Source of the DNA: Pseudomonas sp. PDNC002
GTDB taxonomy: Bacteria; Pseudomonadota; Gammaproteobacteria; Pseudomonadales; Pseudomonadaceae
Direction of reading: 5' to 3'
DNA length: 64,000 bases
Assembly: GCF_016919445.1 (NCBI RefSeq)
Contig: NZ_CP070356.1
Coordinates: 565,501 to 629,500, forward strand
A program made the translations under genes and the position numbers. The notes beneath the pieces are model-generated. The model was not told the DNA's origin. It worked only from the letters and a program-made list of their open reading frames with translations, and did not search any database. Numbering within the stretch: position 1 is the first letter of the stretch; each line of letters opens with the position of its first letter. Positions 10,335 to 20,880 of the stretch are shown here, piece by piece.

Positions 10335-11132
10335 TTATTCCATGTCCTTGAGCCAGTCGGTGCTCTTGAACCACTTGTCATGCAGACGATCGTAGGTGCC
10401 GTCTTCACGGATCTGCTTGAGGAAGTTGTTGATGAAGTTGATCGAGTCGTAGTCACCCTTCTTCAGGCCGAAGGCCAGCGGCTCGTAGGTGAATGGCTGG
10501 TCCAGGTGAACCAGCTTGCCGGCGCCGAACTTGCCGACTGCCACGACGTTGTAGGGCGAGTCGTAGATGAAGGCGTCGGCCTTGCCGTTGACCACGTCCA
10601 TGACTGCTTCAGGCTCGTTGTCGAAGCCGTGGTATTGGGCCTTGGACAGCTGCTTCTTGGCAACGAATTCGCCGGTGGTACCGATCTTCGAGGTGATGCG
10701 GTACTTGGCGTCGTTCAGGTCCTTGTAGGACTTGATCTCGCCTTGCAGTTCCTGGCGGATCAGCAGGGTCTGGCCAACCACGATGAAGGGATCGGAGAAG
10801 TTCAGGCGCAGGTTGCGTTCCTGGGTCAGGGTCATGCCCGAGCCGATCATGTCGAACTTGTCGGTGAGCAGGGCCGGGATGATGCCGTCATAGGCGGTGG
10901 AGACCAGCTCCAGCTTGACGTTCATGGACTTGGCCATGGCCTTGAGCAGGTCCACTTCGAAGCCGACGATCTGACCGCGCTTGTTGGTCATCTCGAACGG
11001 CATGTAGGTCGGGTCCATGCCCACGCGCAGGGTGCCGCGCTTGGCCGCTTCATCGATGGCGCCGGCCTGAGCCGCGCTCACGCTGACCAGGGCGCAGACG
11101 CCCATCACCAGCGATGCCAGGTACTTTTTCAT
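10335..11132 (-). CDS. Polar amino-acid ABC transporter, periplasmic binding protein
   Basis: 265 aa, SBP_bac_3 family. ATG at 11132 (MKKYLASLVMGVCALVSVSA) is chosen because GGGAG lies 7 bp upstream; two earlier in-frame ATGs (11138, 11150) lack usable spacing. A signal peptide is cleaved near AQA-GA. The mature protein starts IDEAAKRGTLRVGMDPTYMPFEM, typical of the family. It heads the operon with the permease 72 bp downstream. Confidence 0.92.
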   Translation of the reverse strand: MKKYLASLVMGVCALVSVSAAQAGAIDEAAKRGTLRVGMDPTYMPFEMTNKRGQIVGFEVDLLKAMAKSMNVKLELVSTAYDGIIPALLTDKFDMIGSGMTLTQERNLRLNFSDPFIVVGQTLLIRQELQGEIKSYKDLNDAKYRITSKIGTTGEFVAKKQLSKAQYHGFDNEPEAVMDVVNGKADAFIYDSPYNVVAVGKFGAGKLVHLDQPFTYEPLAFGLKKGDYDSINFINNFLKQIREDGTYDRLHDKWFKSTDWLKDME

Positions 11133-11331
11133 CCCCATACTCCCAAGCAAGTGAAAGAACTTCTTGTATTTGACCAGCGATCGAGTCGCGCGCCATCACG
11201 GGCGCAAAGCGGCACCGGGCGTCGGAAGGGTGCGAAGCGTACCCCATACGCCGGATATCTCAATCTTTTCTGGATAGCTGGCGCAGGGTACCAGCAGCGG
11301 TGCGCGGGGAAAACAGGGGAAACCGGCGAGT

Positions 11332-11359
11332 CGCCCTCACCCCGAGCGGGATGAGGGCG
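11332..11359. other. Hairpin after opgH
   Basis: CGCCCTCA (11332-11339) pairs with TGAGGGCG (11352-11359), about 9 bp past the opgH stop on the minus strand. There is no T-run, so its role as a terminator is uncertain. The rest of 11133-11367 is the leader of the ABC operon, with nothing else I can support. Confidence 0.4.
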
Positions 11360-11367
11360 GCACGGGG

Positions 11368-13941
11368 TCAGGATTGCGCGGCGGGCATGGCCAGTGCGCT
11401 CTGCTCCGCGACCGGAGCCAGGGGCACGGCCGGGGCGTGGGCATCGGCTTTCAGCGAGTGTCGCCAAGGGCCGATCCACTGCTCCTTGTCGCCCTGCCAG
11501 AGCGCCAGGTGCAGACGCGACAGCGCCACCGGGTCGCTCAGCAGTGCCAGGCGCAGGTTGCCGTCGAGCTGCTCGGGGCCGGCTTCCAGTGCCTTCTCGA
11601 CACGGGCGGCGCGGGTGGCCTCGATGGGCTCGGACTGGCCGTGGCGCGCAGTGCCCATGGCGCAGGCCAGGGCATTCAGCACCGGGTCCACGGCGGCACG
11701 GACGAAGCCGTCCTTCAGCGCCTGCCAGCGGTTCTGGTAGGTGTACTCGTCGGTGGCACGCAGCTCGCGCGGGGTGTCGTATTCCTCAGGGATGAGGAAC
11801 AGCTTCTCGTCACGCGAGGCCAGGCCCAGCTTGACCCGGCTGCTGATCACCGAGACCGGGATAGACAGCATCAGCGCGCCGACGATGGGCGACAGCCACC
11901 ACAGGAAGCGCGGGTTCAGCCACGCGACAAGCAGCGCCCAGCACAGGCCCAGCAGGGTCTGCAGACCGTGGCGACGGATCGCCTCGCTCCACGGGGTGTC
12001 GTCGTCGTCACGCTGCGGCGACTTCCACTGCGCTTCCCAACCGAGGAACGCGGCCAGCACGAAGCGGGTGTGGAAGAGCATGCGCACCGGGGCGAGCAGC
12101 ACGGAGAAGAACATCTCCAGGAGCATGCTCAGGGTCACCTTGATCACGCCACCGTAGCCCTTGGCGCCCTTGGCCCAGATCAGCATGACGCTGAGCAGCT
12201 TGGGCAGGAACAGCAGGGTCAGGGTAGTGGAGAACAGGGCGATGGCCTTTTCCGGGTGCCACTGCGGCCAGATCGGGAACAGCTGGCGCGGCTCCAGGAA
12301 GTACTGCGGCTCCATCAGCTGGTGCACCGCCAGCAGCGCGGTTGACAGCACCAGGAAGAAGAACCACAGCGGCGCCGACAGGTAGGACATCACGCCGGTG
12401 AGGAACACCGCGCGGTGTACCGGGTGCATGCCCTTGACCAGGAACAGGCGGAAGTTCATCAGGTTGCCGTGGCACCAGCGGCGATCGCGCTTGAGCTCGT
12501 CCAGCAGGTTGGGCGGCAATTCCTCGTAGCTGCCTTCCAGGTCGTAGGCGATCCACACGCCCCAGCCGGCGCGGCGCATCAGCGCGGCTTCAACGAAGTC
12601 GTGGGAGAGGATCGCACCAGCGAAGGAACCCTTGCCCGGCAGCGGCGCCAGGGCGCAGTGCTCGATGAAAGGCTTCACCCGGATGATCGCGTTGTGACCC
12701 CAGTAGTGGGATTCGCCCAACTGCCAGAAGTGCAGGCCGGCGGTGAACAGCGGGCCGTACACGCGGGTAGCGAACTGCTGCATGCGCGCATAGAGGGTAT
12801 CCATGCCCGACGCCTTGGGCGCGGTCTGGATGATGCCGGCCTCGGGGTTGGCCTCCATCAGGCGCACCAGTTTGGTCAGGCAATCGCCGCTCATCACGCT
12901 GTCAGCGTCCATGACGACCATGTACTTGTACTGGCCGCCCCAGCGACGGCAGAAGTCGTCGATGTTGCCGCTCTTGCGCTTCACCCGGCGCCGACGGCGG
13001 CGGTAGAAGATGCGGCCGAAGCCCAGGGCTTCCTTGCACAGCTCGATCCAGGCCTTTTCCTCGGCCACGGCGATGTCCGCCTGGTTGGTGTCGCTGAGCA
13101 CGAAGAAGTCGAAGCGGTCCAGCTCGCCGCTGGCCGCCACCGACTCGTAGGTTGCCCGCAGGCCAGCGAAGACGCGCGGGACGTCCTCGTTGCAGATCGG
13201 CATGACGATGGCGGTGCGCGCATCGGCGGCGATCGGCTCGCTGCCCGCGCTGCTGCCGGAGATGCGGTAGCGGTCGCGGCCTGTGAGCAGTTCCCAGAAG
13301 CCCATCAGGGCGGTCCAGAAACCTGCCGAAACCCAGCAGAAGAGGATGGCGAAGAGCGCCAGCACGCCGAACTGGATGGCGTAGGGCAGTACCTGTTCCA
13401 GAGTCTGCAGCCAGGTCTGGCGGTTGATCTCTTCCAGGTCGACGAAGGCCCAGCCTTGGTAGGGCAGGATGCCTTTCATGTAGTAGGTGGCGACGCTGGT
13501 CTGGCCGAGCATGAGCAGGACCAGGATGAACCGGCGCAGCGAGCCGACCCGCTGCCAGCGCGCCTTGGGCAGGTCGCGGGCGGGCTTGGCCGGGTTGCTG
13601 CGGCCGGTCAGGCGGCGCCAGCCGCGCATGATCGGGTTGGTGCGCCAAGGCTCAGGAATCACCTTGGTGCGCTGGATCGGCGGCGCGGCCTTGAGGTAGG
13701 TGCGGCCGTTGTCGTCCATGCCCAGCATCTGGGCGTCGTCCAGCTCCTGGCCGTAGCTGTGGCGCAGACGCGCGCCGACCGAGGCCAGCGCGGCGTCTTC
13801 GCCCTGTACATCGCCAGCGAGCTGCTCGTGCAGCTCGCTGATGGAACCGGCCTTGGCCAGCCGCTCACGCTCCTGCGCCGAAAGGGGCAGGTGCGCGAGA
13901 TAGTCGGCCACCGGCGCGGTGGTAGCGGTGGAGTTATTCAT
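11368..13941 (-). CDS. mdoH: Glucans biosynthesis glucosyltransferase H
   Basis: 857 aa (also opgH). Inner-membrane GT2-family enzyme that makes the beta-glucan backbone of osmoregulated periplasmic glucans from UDP-glucose. ATG at 13941 overlaps the opgG stop by 8 bp; an upstream in-frame extension to 14004 lies inside opgG and is rejected. A soluble N-terminus is followed by TM helices near residues 130-240, then the glycosyltransferase domain with [22 protein letters not shown] and the (Q/R)RW-type motif [10 protein letters not shown], then a cluster of TM helices. The order opgG-opgH is the standard one. Confidence 0.96.
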   Translation of the reverse strand: MNNSTATTAPVADYLAHLPLSAQERERLAKAGSISELHEQLAGDVQGEDAALASVGARLRHSYGQELDDAQMLGMDDNGRTYLKAAPPIQRTKVIPEPWRTNPIMRGWRRLTGRSNPAKPARDLPKARWQRVGSLRRFILVLLMLGQTSVATYYMKGILPYQGWAFVDLEEINRQTWLQTLEQVLPYAIQFGVLALFAILFCWVSAGFWTALMGFWELLTGRDRYRISGSSAGSEPIAADARTAIVMPICNEDVPRVFAGLRATYESVAASGELDRFDFFVLSDTNQADIAVAEEKAWIELCKEALGFGRIFYRRRRRRVKRKSGNIDDFCRRWGGQYKYMVVMDADSVMSGDCLTKLVRLMEANPEAGIIQTAPKASGMDTLYARMQQFATRVYGPLFTAGLHFWQLGESHYWGHNAIIRVKPFIEHCALAPLPGKGSFAGAILSHDFVEAALMRRAGWGVWIAYDLEGSYEELPPNLLDELKRDRRWCHGNLMNFRLFLVKGMHPVHRAVFLTGVMSYLSAPLWFFFLVLSTALLAVHQLMEPQYFLEPRQLFPIWPQWHPEKAIALFSTTLTLLFLPKLLSVMLIWAKGAKGYGGVIKVTLSMLLEMFFSVLLAPVRMLFHTRFVLAAFLGWEAQWKSPQRDDDDTPWSEAIRRHGLQTLLGLCWALLVAWLNPRFLWWLSPIVGALMLSIPVSVISSRVKLGLASRDEKLFLIPEEYDTPRELRATDEYTYQNRWQALKDGFVRAAVDPVLNALACAMGTARHGQSEPIEATRAARVEKALEAGPEQLDGNLRLALLSDPVALSRLHLALWQGDKEQWIGPWRHSLKADAHAPAVPLAPVAEQSALAMPAAQS

Positions 13942-15502
13942 CGGCAGGCAGCTGGTAGCTCCAGGTTTCGGAAATGGTCTGGCCACCGTTGACCAGCGCG
14001 GCACGCATTTCCGTCGGCTTCTTCGGATCCTTGACCTTGACCCGCAGGGTCAGGCGCCAGCCCTGGGTCACCGCGTTGTAGCGCAGGCTGTTCTCCTTCA
14101 CCTCGGCATTGTCGTCGGTGCTCACCTGGGTGCTCACCGGGGCATCGCCGGCCAGCGCCTTCAGGGTCGGGCCGACGAAATCGACGACCAGGGCAACACT
14201 GCCATCGGGCTGACGGATCAGGTTCTTCTGCTTCACATCACCCACCGAGCGCAGGGTCTGCATGACCCAGGCGTTCTTCGCATCGTGCAGCGCTTCCTCG
14301 TCCTTGGTCCAGCGCATGCGGTAGGCGAAGTCCAGCGGCTCGCCGGCTTCCGGGCGCTTCTCGGGGTTCCAGAAGGCGACGATGTTGTCGTTGGTCTCGT
14401 CCGGGGTCGGGATCTCCACCAGCTCGATGGTGCCCTTGCCCCAGTCGCCCTGCGGCTCTACCCAGGCGGACGGACGCAGGTCGTAGCGGTCGTCCAGGTC
14501 CTCGTAGCGGGAGAATTCGCGGCCACGCTGCAGCAGACCGAAGCCTTTCGGATTCTCGACGCTGTAGGCGCTGACGGACAGGTGCTTCGGGTTGTTCAGC
14601 GGGCGCCAGATCCACTCGTCATTGCCGGCATGGATCTGCAGGCCGGTGGAGTCATGCAGCTCCGGACGGAAGTTGTGCTCGGCGGACGGCTGGTTGGAGC
14701 CGAACAGGAACATGCTGGTCAGCGGCGCCAGGCCCAGCTTGGAAACCTTGTCGCGCAGGAACACGCGAGCCTTCACATCGACCACGGTGTCGTTGCCCGG
14801 ACGGATGGTGAAACGGTAGGCACCGGTCGCACGGGGCGAGTCCAGCAGCGCGAAGATCACCAGGTGCTTGTCCTTGGGCTTGGGCTTCTCGATCCAGAAC
14901 TCGCGGAAGCGCGGGAACTCTTCACCCGACGGCAGCGCGGTGTCCAGCGCCAGGCCGCGGGCGGACAGGCCCCACCACTGGTCCTTGCCGATGATGCGGA
15001 AGTAGCTCGCGCCCAGGAAGGTGGCGATCTCGTCCTGCTTGTCGGGCGAGTTGATCGGGTACAGCAGGCGGAAGCCGGCGTAGCCCAGATCCTTGGTGGC
15101 ATTGGAGTCGAACTTCAGCGATCCGAAGTCGAAACGCGAGGGATCGTATTTGATCTCCTTGACGTCGGTCGCCGTCACCTCATTGATTTTCACCGGGGTG
15201 TCGAAGTGCATGCCCTGGTGATAGAAGCTGATCTTGAAGGGGGTCTTCTCGTCGGCCCAATAGGCCTTCTCGTTACGGAAGCGAATCTGCTGGTAGTCGG
15301 CGAATTTCATTTCGCTGAATTCCGATGGCAGGTTGCTCGTCGGTGCGCTGTACTTTTCAGCAGCCAGCGCCTTGGCCTGTTCGCCAACGTCGTCGAGATT
15401 GAAGGCCCAGGCATGGGTAGCGCTCAACGCCAACAGGGCGGAGCCGACCAGTCCGCGAAGGATTTGGCGCGAAAGCGGTTGTTGAACGGAACGGAAAATC
15501 AC
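13934..15502 (-). CDS. mdoG: Glucans biosynthesis protein G (periplasmic)
   Basis: 522 aa (also opgG). GTG start at 15502 with GAGGGGG upstream. A signal peptide ([19 protein letters not shown]) is followed by [18 protein letters not shown], the usual mature start. The family is a periplasmic beta-sandwich protein needed for glucan assembly, release or branching. It is the first gene of the opgGH operon. The 200-bp gap before it (15503-15703) should hold the promoter; no clear motif was identified. Confidence 0.95.
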   Translation of the reverse strand: MIFRSVQQPLSRQILRGLVGSALLALSATHAWAFNLDDVGEQAKALAAEKYSAPTSNLPSEFSEMKFADYQQIRFRNEKAYWADEKTPFKISFYHQGMHFDTPVKINEVTATDVKEIKYDPSRFDFGSLKFDSNATKDLGYAGFRLLYPINSPDKQDEIATFLGASYFRIIGKDQWWGLSARGLALDTALPSGEEFPRFREFWIEKPKPKDKHLVIFALLDSPRATGAYRFTIRPGNDTVVDVKARVFLRDKVSKLGLAPLTSMFLFGSNQPSAEHNFRPELHDSTGLQIHAGNDEWIWRPLNNPKHLSVSAYSVENPKGFGLLQRGREFSRYEDLDDRYDLRPSAWVEPQGDWGKGTIELVEIPTPDETNDNIVAFWNPEKRPEAGEPLDFAYRMRWTKDEEALHDAKNAWVMQTLRSVGDVKQKNLIRQPDGSVALVVDFVGPTLKALAGDAPVSTQVSTDDNAEVKENSLRYNAVTQGWRLTLRVKVKDPKKPTEMRAALVNGGQTISETWSYQLPADE

Positions 15503-15703
15503 GAGTCCCCCTCGTCCGTGAACACAAAACGATTAAAGCCAGCAAAGGCGATGCCAATTTGCCGGCGATTGAATTCCGACCCCGGTGAGCCTGAATGATT
15601 CCCCGATTTTTTCCGCGGGTAATTCCGGTTCCCGGAGACACATTGTTCTAGATGCATAAGCCCTAACCATCATCCCACGGCGATATGACAAGCTGCCGCG
15701 CGT

Positions 15704-16141
15704 TCAAGCCTCCAGAAGAAAGGTCACTGGCCCGTCATTGACCAGGTGGACCTGCATGTTGGCGCCAAAACGGCCAGTGGCGACCAGGGGATGACGGGCT
15801 CGCGCCTGTTCCACGAGTAGATCGAACAACGCGGCGCCCTTTTCAGGGTGCGCCGCGCTGGAAAAGCTTGGCCGCAAGCCCTTTCGGGTGTCCGCGGCCA
15901 GGGTGAACTGCGATACCAGCAGCAGTCCGCCGCCGACATCGCTCAATGAAAGGTTCATTTTACCTTCATCGTCGCCAAACACTCGATAGTTAAGCAGCTT
16001 GTGCAACAAACGGTTCACCGAGTCTTCATCATCCTGAGGCTCGACGCCCACCAACGCCAGCAATCCGTGATCGATGGCGCCGACGATCTCGCCCTCGACC
16101 TCCACGCGGGCGCCGCGCACACGCTGGATCAGCCCCTTCAT
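15704..16141 (-). CDS. dtd: D-aminoacyl-tRNA deacylase
   Basis: 145 aa. It removes D-amino acids (and mischarged Gly) from tRNA, a proofreading function in the cytosol. Both signature stretches are present: [17 protein letters not shown], containing the SQxT motif, and [11 protein letters not shown], containing the cross-subunit Gly-Pro motif (here NDGPVT). The start overlaps the iminopeptidase stop by 4 bp (ATGA), so the two are co-translated. Confidence 0.97.
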   Translation of the reverse strand: MKGLIQRVRGARVEVEGEIVGAIDHGLLALVGVEPQDDEDSVNRLLHKLLNYRVFGDDEGKMNLSLSDVGGGLLLVSQFTLAADTRKGLRPSFSSAAHPEKGAALFDLLVEQARARHPLVATGRFGANMQVHLVNDGPVTFLLEA

Positions 16142-17109
16142 TCAGCCTCCGGCGGCAGGTTCAGCAGGCGGCGGCCGATTTCATTGGTGGCGCGGATCAG
16201 CGCATCGGTGATGCCCGGCTCGCCGGCCACGTGGCCAGCATCACGGACGATCTGCAATTCGCTGTTGGGCCAGGCCTTGTGCAGTGCCCAGGCATTGTCC
16301 AGCGGACAGACCACGTCGTAGCGGCCATGCACGATCACGCCCGGCAGGTGGGCGATCTTGTGCATGTCGCGCAGCAGCTGGTCGGGCTCGAGGAAGCCGT
16401 CGTTGACGAAATAGTGGTTCTCGATGCGGGCGATGGACAGTGAACGGTGCGGATCGGAGAAACGCTCCACCACCGCCGGGTTGGGTCGCAGCGTGGCGGT
16501 GCGGCCTTCCCAGGTGGACCAGGCTCGCGCGGCGTGCATCTGGGCGATCTGGTCCGGTCCGGTCAGGCGGCGATGGAAGGCGTGCAGCAGGTCGTCATGC
16601 TCGTCGGCGGGAATCGGCGCCAGGTAGTCTTCCCAGTAGTCGGGGAACAGGCGGCTCGCGCCTTCCTGGTAGAACCAGCGGATTTCCTGCGGGCGGCACA
16701 GGAAGATGCCGCGGACGATCAGCGCCAGCACGCGTTCGGGATGGGTCTGGGCGTAGGCCAGCGACAGGGTCGAGCCCCAGGAGCCGCCGAACAGCACCCA
16801 CTTGTCGATACCCAGGTGCTCGCGGATACGCTCGATGTCCTGCACCAGGTGCCAGGTGGTGTTGTTCTCCAGGCTCGCGTAAGGCGTGGAGCGGCCACAG
16901 CCGCGCTGGTCGAAGGTGACGATGCGGTAGATGTTGGGATCGAAGAAGCGCCGCGACATGGCATCGCAACCGGAGCCCGGGCCACCATGGATGAACAGCA
17001 CCGGCAGTCCGTCGGGCATACCGCTCTCATCCACATAGAGGACGTGCGGCTCTTCGACGGCCAGTTCATGACGGGCGTAAGGCTTGATTTCCGGATACAA
17101 AGATTGCAT
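16138..17109 (-). CDS. pip: Prolyl iminopeptidase (proline aminopeptidase)
   Basis: 323 aa alpha/beta hydrolase of peptidase family S33 that releases N-terminal proline from peptides. The oxyanion segment HGGPGSGCD, nucleophile elbow GGSWGS, acid in [10 protein letters not shown] and histidine in [10 protein letters not shown] form an intact catalytic set. Length is normal. It lies upstream of and is coupled to dtd. Confidence 0.95.
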   Translation of the reverse strand: MQSLYPEIKPYARHELAVEEPHVLYVDESGMPDGLPVLFIHGGPGSGCDAMSRRFFDPNIYRIVTFDQRGCGRSTPYASLENNTTWHLVQDIERIREHLGIDKWVLFGGSWGSTLSLAYAQTHPERVLALIVRGIFLCRPQEIRWFYQEGASRLFPDYWEDYLAPIPADEHDDLLHAFHRRLTGPDQIAQMHAARAWSTWEGRTATLRPNPAVVERFSDPHRSLSIARIENHYFVNDGFLEPDQLLRDMHKIAHLPGVIVHGRYDVVCPLDNAWALHKAWPNSELQIVRDAGHVAGEPGITDALIRATNEIGRRLLNLPPEAE

Positions 17110-17288
17110 GGCTCGCTCCTGGATCAGTGCGTACGGTCGCTCCCGGACCAGTAACCATCCTAGGGCCTGTTGCCGGCTTGTCGAAAGTCGCGTTGCCGTA
17201 GCGCGACTTCGATCAAGGGTCTCAGGCCCTCACGGTGTCGGGCATGATACTCGGGCCAGCGGAAAACCCATAAAGGAGTTAGTGCGCC

Positions 17289-17717
17289 ATGCCACGGAAG
17301 TTGTTTCTTTCTCTTTATCTGCTGATCTTCCTGCTGGCCGGCTGTGGCCGGGACGATCCACGGGCGCAGCTCGACGCCGCGGTCAAGCAGTTGCAGGACA
17401 ACCTGGAAGCCAAGAGTAGCGGCGCGGTGATGGAGCAGCTGCACGCCGACTTCCGCGCCAACGGCGAGTTCGACCGTGACTGGGCGCGGCGCACCATGAC
17501 GCTGATGTTCCTGCGCCACCAGCAAGTGAAGGTGATCATTCTGAGTAGCGACAGCCAGCTTGATCCCGCCTCCCCCAGCCGTGGCCGTACCGACGCGCAG
17601 GTCGCCCTCACCGGCGCCGAGAACCTGATCCCCGATAGCGCGGGGCATTACAGCGTGAAGCTGGAATGGTGGCGCGACGGCTCCGAATGGAAACTCGCGA
17701 GGCTCGACTGGCAATGA
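17289..17717 (+). CDS. Small lipoprotein of unknown function
   Basis: 142 aa, ATG 17289 with AAGGAG about 10 bp upstream. N-terminal lipoprotein signal with lipobox LLAG-C, then a short helical, Gln/Leu-rich stretch and a C-terminal half ending LEWWRDGSEWKLARLDWQ, reminiscent of nuclear-transport-factor-2-like folds. No function is assigned. Its stop overlaps the Nudix gene start (ATGA), so the two form an operon. Confidence 0.8.
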   Translation: MPRKLFLSLYLLIFLLAGCGRDDPRAQLDAAVKQLQDNLEAKSSGAVMEQLHADFRANGEFDRDWARRTMTLMFLRHQQVKVIILSSDSQLDPASPSRGRTDAQVALTGAENLIPDSAGHYSVKLEWWRDGSEWKLARLDWQ

Positions 17718-18190
17718 CGTCTCCCCTGCAACACCGCATCCGCGCCGCCGGCCTGCTGGTGCGCAACGACGAAATCCTGCTGGTGCGCCACGAGGTGGCC
17801 GGCGATGTGTACTGGATTCCACCGGGCGGCGGCTTCGAGTCGGACAAGGACCAATCCACCCGCGACACCGTGCGCCGCGAGTGCCGGGAAGAAACCGGGC
17901 TGACCGTGGATGTCGGCCCGCTGGTGTATGTACGCGAATTCGCCGAACCGGTGGCCGGGCGCTTCCACATGGAGCTGTTCTACCGCGTCGATGCCTGGGA
18001 CGGGCGGGTCAGCCTCGACAACCTGCGCGGCCTGGGTGGTGATGAGTTCGACATCCGCGAAGTCGCCTGGATACCGCGCGCGGACCTCACGCGCCTGCCC
18101 TCCTTCTACCCCGCCGAGTTGCTCGACGATGTCTGGGGGCGCCTGGCCGAGGCGCAGCCACTGATCCGCCACCTCGGCCTGCAGCGCTAG
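17714..18190 (+). CDS. Nudix hydrolase
   Basis: 158 aa from ATG 17714, which overlaps the lipoprotein stop by 4 bp; a longer frame from 17666 lies inside that gene. The Nudix box is GGGFESDKDQSTRDTVRRECREETGL. The REUXEE core is intact, but there is one extra residue before it and Gln occupies the position usually held by the first Glu. Members hydrolyse nucleoside diphosphates linked to other groups; the substrate is unknown. It converges with dguC with only 1 bp between stop codons. Confidence 0.88.
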   Translation: MTSPLQHRIRAAGLLVRNDEILLVRHEVAGDVYWIPPGGGFESDKDQSTRDTVRRECREETGLTVDVGPLVYVREFAEPVAGRFHMELFYRVDAWDGRVSLDNLRGLGGDEFDIREVAWIPRADLTRLPSFYPAELLDDVWGRLAEAQPLIRHLGLQR

Positions 18191-18191
18191 G

Positions 18192-19091
18192 TCACTGCAC
18201 CGGTTCGCTGGTCGGCTTGGCGATGATCGCCTGCAGCTCGGCGGTCATGGGGAATTCCAGGTTGAGGTGCTTCGGCGGGATCGGCTGTTCGAACCAGCGC
18301 TGGTAGATGCCCTTGATCTCGCCGGAGGAATACAGCTCGGCCAGCGTCTGGTTGACCAGGGCGAGGAACTGCGGATCGTCCTTGCGCACCATGCAGGCGT
18401 AGATTTCCCGCGACTGCGGCTCGCCCACCACTACCCACTGGTGCGGGTCGCGGGCCTTGGCCTTCTCGCCATAGAGCAGCGCATCGTCCATATAGAAGGC
18501 TACTGCGCGGCCGGACTGCAGCATCAGGAAGGCTTCGCCGTGGTCCTTGGCGCTGACCACATTCATGCCCAGCTTGTGCTCGGCGTTGTACGCCTTGAGA
18601 TAGCGCTCGTTGGTGGTGCCGGCGGTGGTCACCACGTTCTTGCCCTTGAGGTCCGCGAAGTCCTTGATGCCGCTGTCCTTGGCGGTCAGCAGTTGCCCCT
18701 TCACGTAGATGAAGCCGTAGGAGAACGCGACCTGCTTCATCCGCTCGGCGGTGACACCGGTGGAGCCGCATTCCAGGTCCACAGTGCCGTTCTGCACCAG
18801 CGGGATGCGCGTCTGTGAGGTCACCAGGTTGTACTTCACCTTGAGGTCGGGCTTATCGAGCTTCTGCTTGATCCGCTCGACCACCTTGCCGGCCAGGTCC
18901 ACCGAGTAGCCCATGGGCTGGCCGCTGTTATCGCCCAGGTAGGAGAACGGCACCGAGGCGTCGCGATAACCCAGGGTTATCGTGTCTCGGTCGGCGATTT
19001 TCTTCAGCGTGCCGTCCAACGCTTCGTTCGCCTGCGCCAGCGCGCAGACCAGGCTGGACGCCGCCAGCATTCCCAGTGCAAGTCGTTTCAT
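18192..19091 (-). CDS. dguC: Periplasmic amino-acid-binding protein of the D-glutamate utilisation locus
   Basis: 299 aa SBP_bac_3 protein with signal peptide (MKRLALGMLAASSLVCALAQA). The mature part includes ITLGYRDASVPFSYLGDNSGQPMGYSVDLA, typical of glutamate/aspartate binding proteins. It is the last gene of the dguABC set. No permease or ATPase gene is adjacent, so it either shares another transporter or acts as a sensor. Assignment rests on matching the P. aeruginosa dguRABC gene order. Confidence 0.85.
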   Translation of the reverse strand: MKRLALGMLAASSLVCALAQANEALDGTLKKIADRDTITLGYRDASVPFSYLGDNSGQPMGYSVDLAGKVVERIKQKLDKPDLKVKYNLVTSQTRIPLVQNGTVDLECGSTGVTAERMKQVAFSYGFIYVKGQLLTAKDSGIKDFADLKGKNVVTTAGTTNERYLKAYNAEHKLGMNVVSAKDHGEAFLMLQSGRAVAFYMDDALLYGEKAKARDPHQWVVVGEPQSREIYACMVRKDDPQFLALVNQTLAELYSSGEIKGIYQRWFEQPIPPKHLNLEFPMTAELQAIIAKPTSEPVQ

Positions 19092-19130
19092 GGGTTCGAT
19101 CCCTCTTGTTGTTGTGAGTCGGGTTGAGGA

Positions 19131-19481
19131 TCAGGGCCGCGCGGCGACCACCGTGATTTCCACCAGAACAGACGGGCGCGCCAGCAGCGCCTGCACGGTG
19201 GTGCGGGTCGGCGCGCAGCCTTCGGGCAGCCAGGCGGACCAGACGCCGTTCATGGCCTCGAAATGGGTGGCGATGTCCTTCAGGTAGATGGTCGCGCTGA
19301 GGAGGTTCGCCTTCTTGGTGCCGGCGTCAGCCAGCAGCGCGTCGATCTTCGCCAGCACTTCGCGGGTCTGGCCCTGGATATCGGTGGCCTGGCCGGGTAC
19401 CTGCCCGGAGAGGAACACCAGCGAGCCGAAGACCATAGCGCCGGAAAGGCGGTCGTTGGTGGCGATGCGTGTGAGTTGCAT
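19131..19481 (-). CDS. dguB: RidA/YjgF/UK114-family enamine/imine deaminase
   Basis: 116 aa, ATG 19481 with GGGAGA upstream. The family hydrolyses reactive enamine/imine intermediates released by amino-acid oxidising enzymes. Visible motifs are VFLSGQVPGQ and the C-terminal PEGCAPTRTTVQALLARPSVLVEITVVA, which contains the RTTV segment that normally provides the active-site Arg. Lying directly after the FAD D-amino-acid dehydrogenase, it probably clears the 2-iminoglutarate that enzyme makes. Confidence 0.88.
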   Translation of the reverse strand: MQLTRIATNDRLSGAMVFGSLVFLSGQVPGQATDIQGQTREVLAKIDALLADAGTKKANLLSATIYLKDIATHFEAMNGVWSAWLPEGCAPTRTTVQALLARPSVLVEITVVAARP

Positions 19482-19505
19482 GGTGAGTCTCCCAATCCGA
19501 AGGAA

Positions 19506-20750
19506 TCAGCCGGCCAGCCGCGCGGGCGTCAGGCCGGAAGTGTCGATACCCGGCCGGCGCCCGGCGATCTGCGCGGCGATCAATTGCGCACTGCCACACG
19601 CCAGGGTGAAACCGAGCGCGCCGTGGCCGAGGTTGAGCCAAAGCCCTCGCGGCCCGCAGGCGCCCACCAGCGGTACGCCGGTGGGCGTGGCCGGGCGCAT
19701 GCCGGCCCACTCGATGGCGGCGCCGTAGTCGCAGGCTTCGGGCAGGGTGTCCGCCGCCTGCTGGCGGATCAACTCCAGGCGCTTAGGCTCCAGGCGCGGG
19801 TCGAAGCCGACGATGTCGACCATGGCAGCGATGCGCAGGCGCTCGCCGATGCGCGCATAGACCACCTTGCGGTCGTAGTCGGTGAGGCTCACGTCGGGCG
19901 CGAAGTCGCTGCTGCGGATCGGCGCGGTCAGGCTGTAGCCCTTCAGCGGATAGAGCGGCAGGCGCGGCCCGCCCGGCAGCAGCGCCGCGCTGCGGTAGCC
20001 GGCGGCGAGGACGACGTGATCGGCCTCGAAGCTCTCCCCGCCCACCTCCACACCGATCACGACGCCATTGCGAATGATCAGCCGGGAAGCCGGGCGGGCA
20101 TAAACCAGCCGGCAACGTCCCGATGCCTGAAGTCTCTCGGCGAGCCGCTGGCAGAACAGGAAGCAGTCGGCGACCTCCTCATCCGGCGTGTAGACGCCAC
20201 CCACGAAGGGCGCGGCTGCCAAGGCGGGATCAAGCTGCCGGCACTGCTCAGCGTCGAGCACCCACTGCACCGAGGGGTCCGACAGGTTCTGCCGCGCGCT
20301 GCGGAAACTGCCTTCCTCACGGAAGGCCACCAGCTTGCCATTGCGTCGCCAGTCGAAATCGTCCAGCCCATCGTTGCGCCACTGCGCCAGCGTGCTCTGG
20401 CTGAACAGCGCGAGGCGCAGCAAATGTTTCGCATTGGCCTGGTTCACCGAGCGCCGACAGGCCGCGGTGAATTCCATCAGCCAGCGCCACTGCGCCGGAT
20501 CCAGGCGCGGGCGCAGGCGCAGCGGTGAATCGCCGCGCAGCAGCCAGCCCAGTGCCTGCTGCGGCACACCAGCGTCGGCCAGCGGCGCCACGTAGCGGTA
20601 GGACAGCTGGCCGCCGTTGGCGAAGCTGGTTTCCAGGCCAGCCGCATCCCGCGCTTCCAGCACGGTCACGTCAAATCCTTCCTGGACCAGCGCGTGGGCC
20701 GTGGCCAGTCCGACCACGCCCGCGCCGATGATGCAAATCCGCTGTGCCAT
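19506..20750 (-). CDS. dguA: FAD-dependent D-amino-acid (D-glutamate) dehydrogenase, DadA family
   Basis: 414 aa. An N-terminal FAD-binding motif IGAGVVGLATAHAL and the DadA-like stretch ETSFANGGQLSYRYVAPLADAGVP are seen. The C-terminus ends LWLNLGHGALGFTLACGSAQLIAAQIAGR, typical of glycine/D-amino-acid oxidoreductases. It oxidatively deaminates a D-amino acid; D-glutamate is inferred from the operon partners and the divergent dguR. It is transcribed away from dguR, with 130 bp between them. Confidence 0.87.
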   Translation of the reverse strand: MAQRICIIGAGVVGLATAHALVQEGFDVTVLEARDAAGLETSFANGGQLSYRYVAPLADAGVPQQALGWLLRGDSPLRLRPRLDPAQWRWLMEFTAACRRSVNQANAKHLLRLALFSQSTLAQWRNDGLDDFDWRRNGKLVAFREEGSFRSARQNLSDPSVQWVLDAEQCRQLDPALAAAPFVGGVYTPDEEVADCFLFCQRLAERLQASGRCRLVYARPASRLIIRNGVVIGVEVGGESFEADHVVLAAGYRSAALLPGGPRLPLYPLKGYSLTAPIRSSDFAPDVSLTDYDRKVVYARIGERLRIAAMVDIVGFDPRLEPKRLELIRQQAADTLPEACDYGAAIEWAGMRPATPTGVPLVGACGPRGLWLNLGHGALGFTLACGSAQLIAAQIAGRRPGIDTSGLTPARLAG

Positions 20751-20823
20751 TGCCGTCTCACCGCCAAACGATTCCAGGCCTCGACCTTAGGTGCGGATGA
20801 CAGCTGGCGAACAATGAATAAAC

Positions 20824-20850
20824 ATGGGCAACCCATAAACCAGGGTTATA
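20824..20850. promoter_or_regulatory. Putative LysR (DguR) operator between dguA and dguR
   Basis: A 13-bp perfect palindrome ATGGGCAACCCAT (20824-20836) is followed by a second dyad around AACCAGGGTTAT (20839-20850). Both lie in the 130-bp divergent gap, 30-57 bp upstream of dguR. This is the usual place for a LysR-type autoregulatory and activating site. Confidence 0.6.
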
Positions 20851-20880
20851 CCTTGGCGAATCCGCTGACGGAGGCAAGCC

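Noticed and set aside
12415..13992. 525-codon open frame on the plus strand opposite opgH
   Set aside because: Antisense shadow; opgH on the minus strand has all family motifs.
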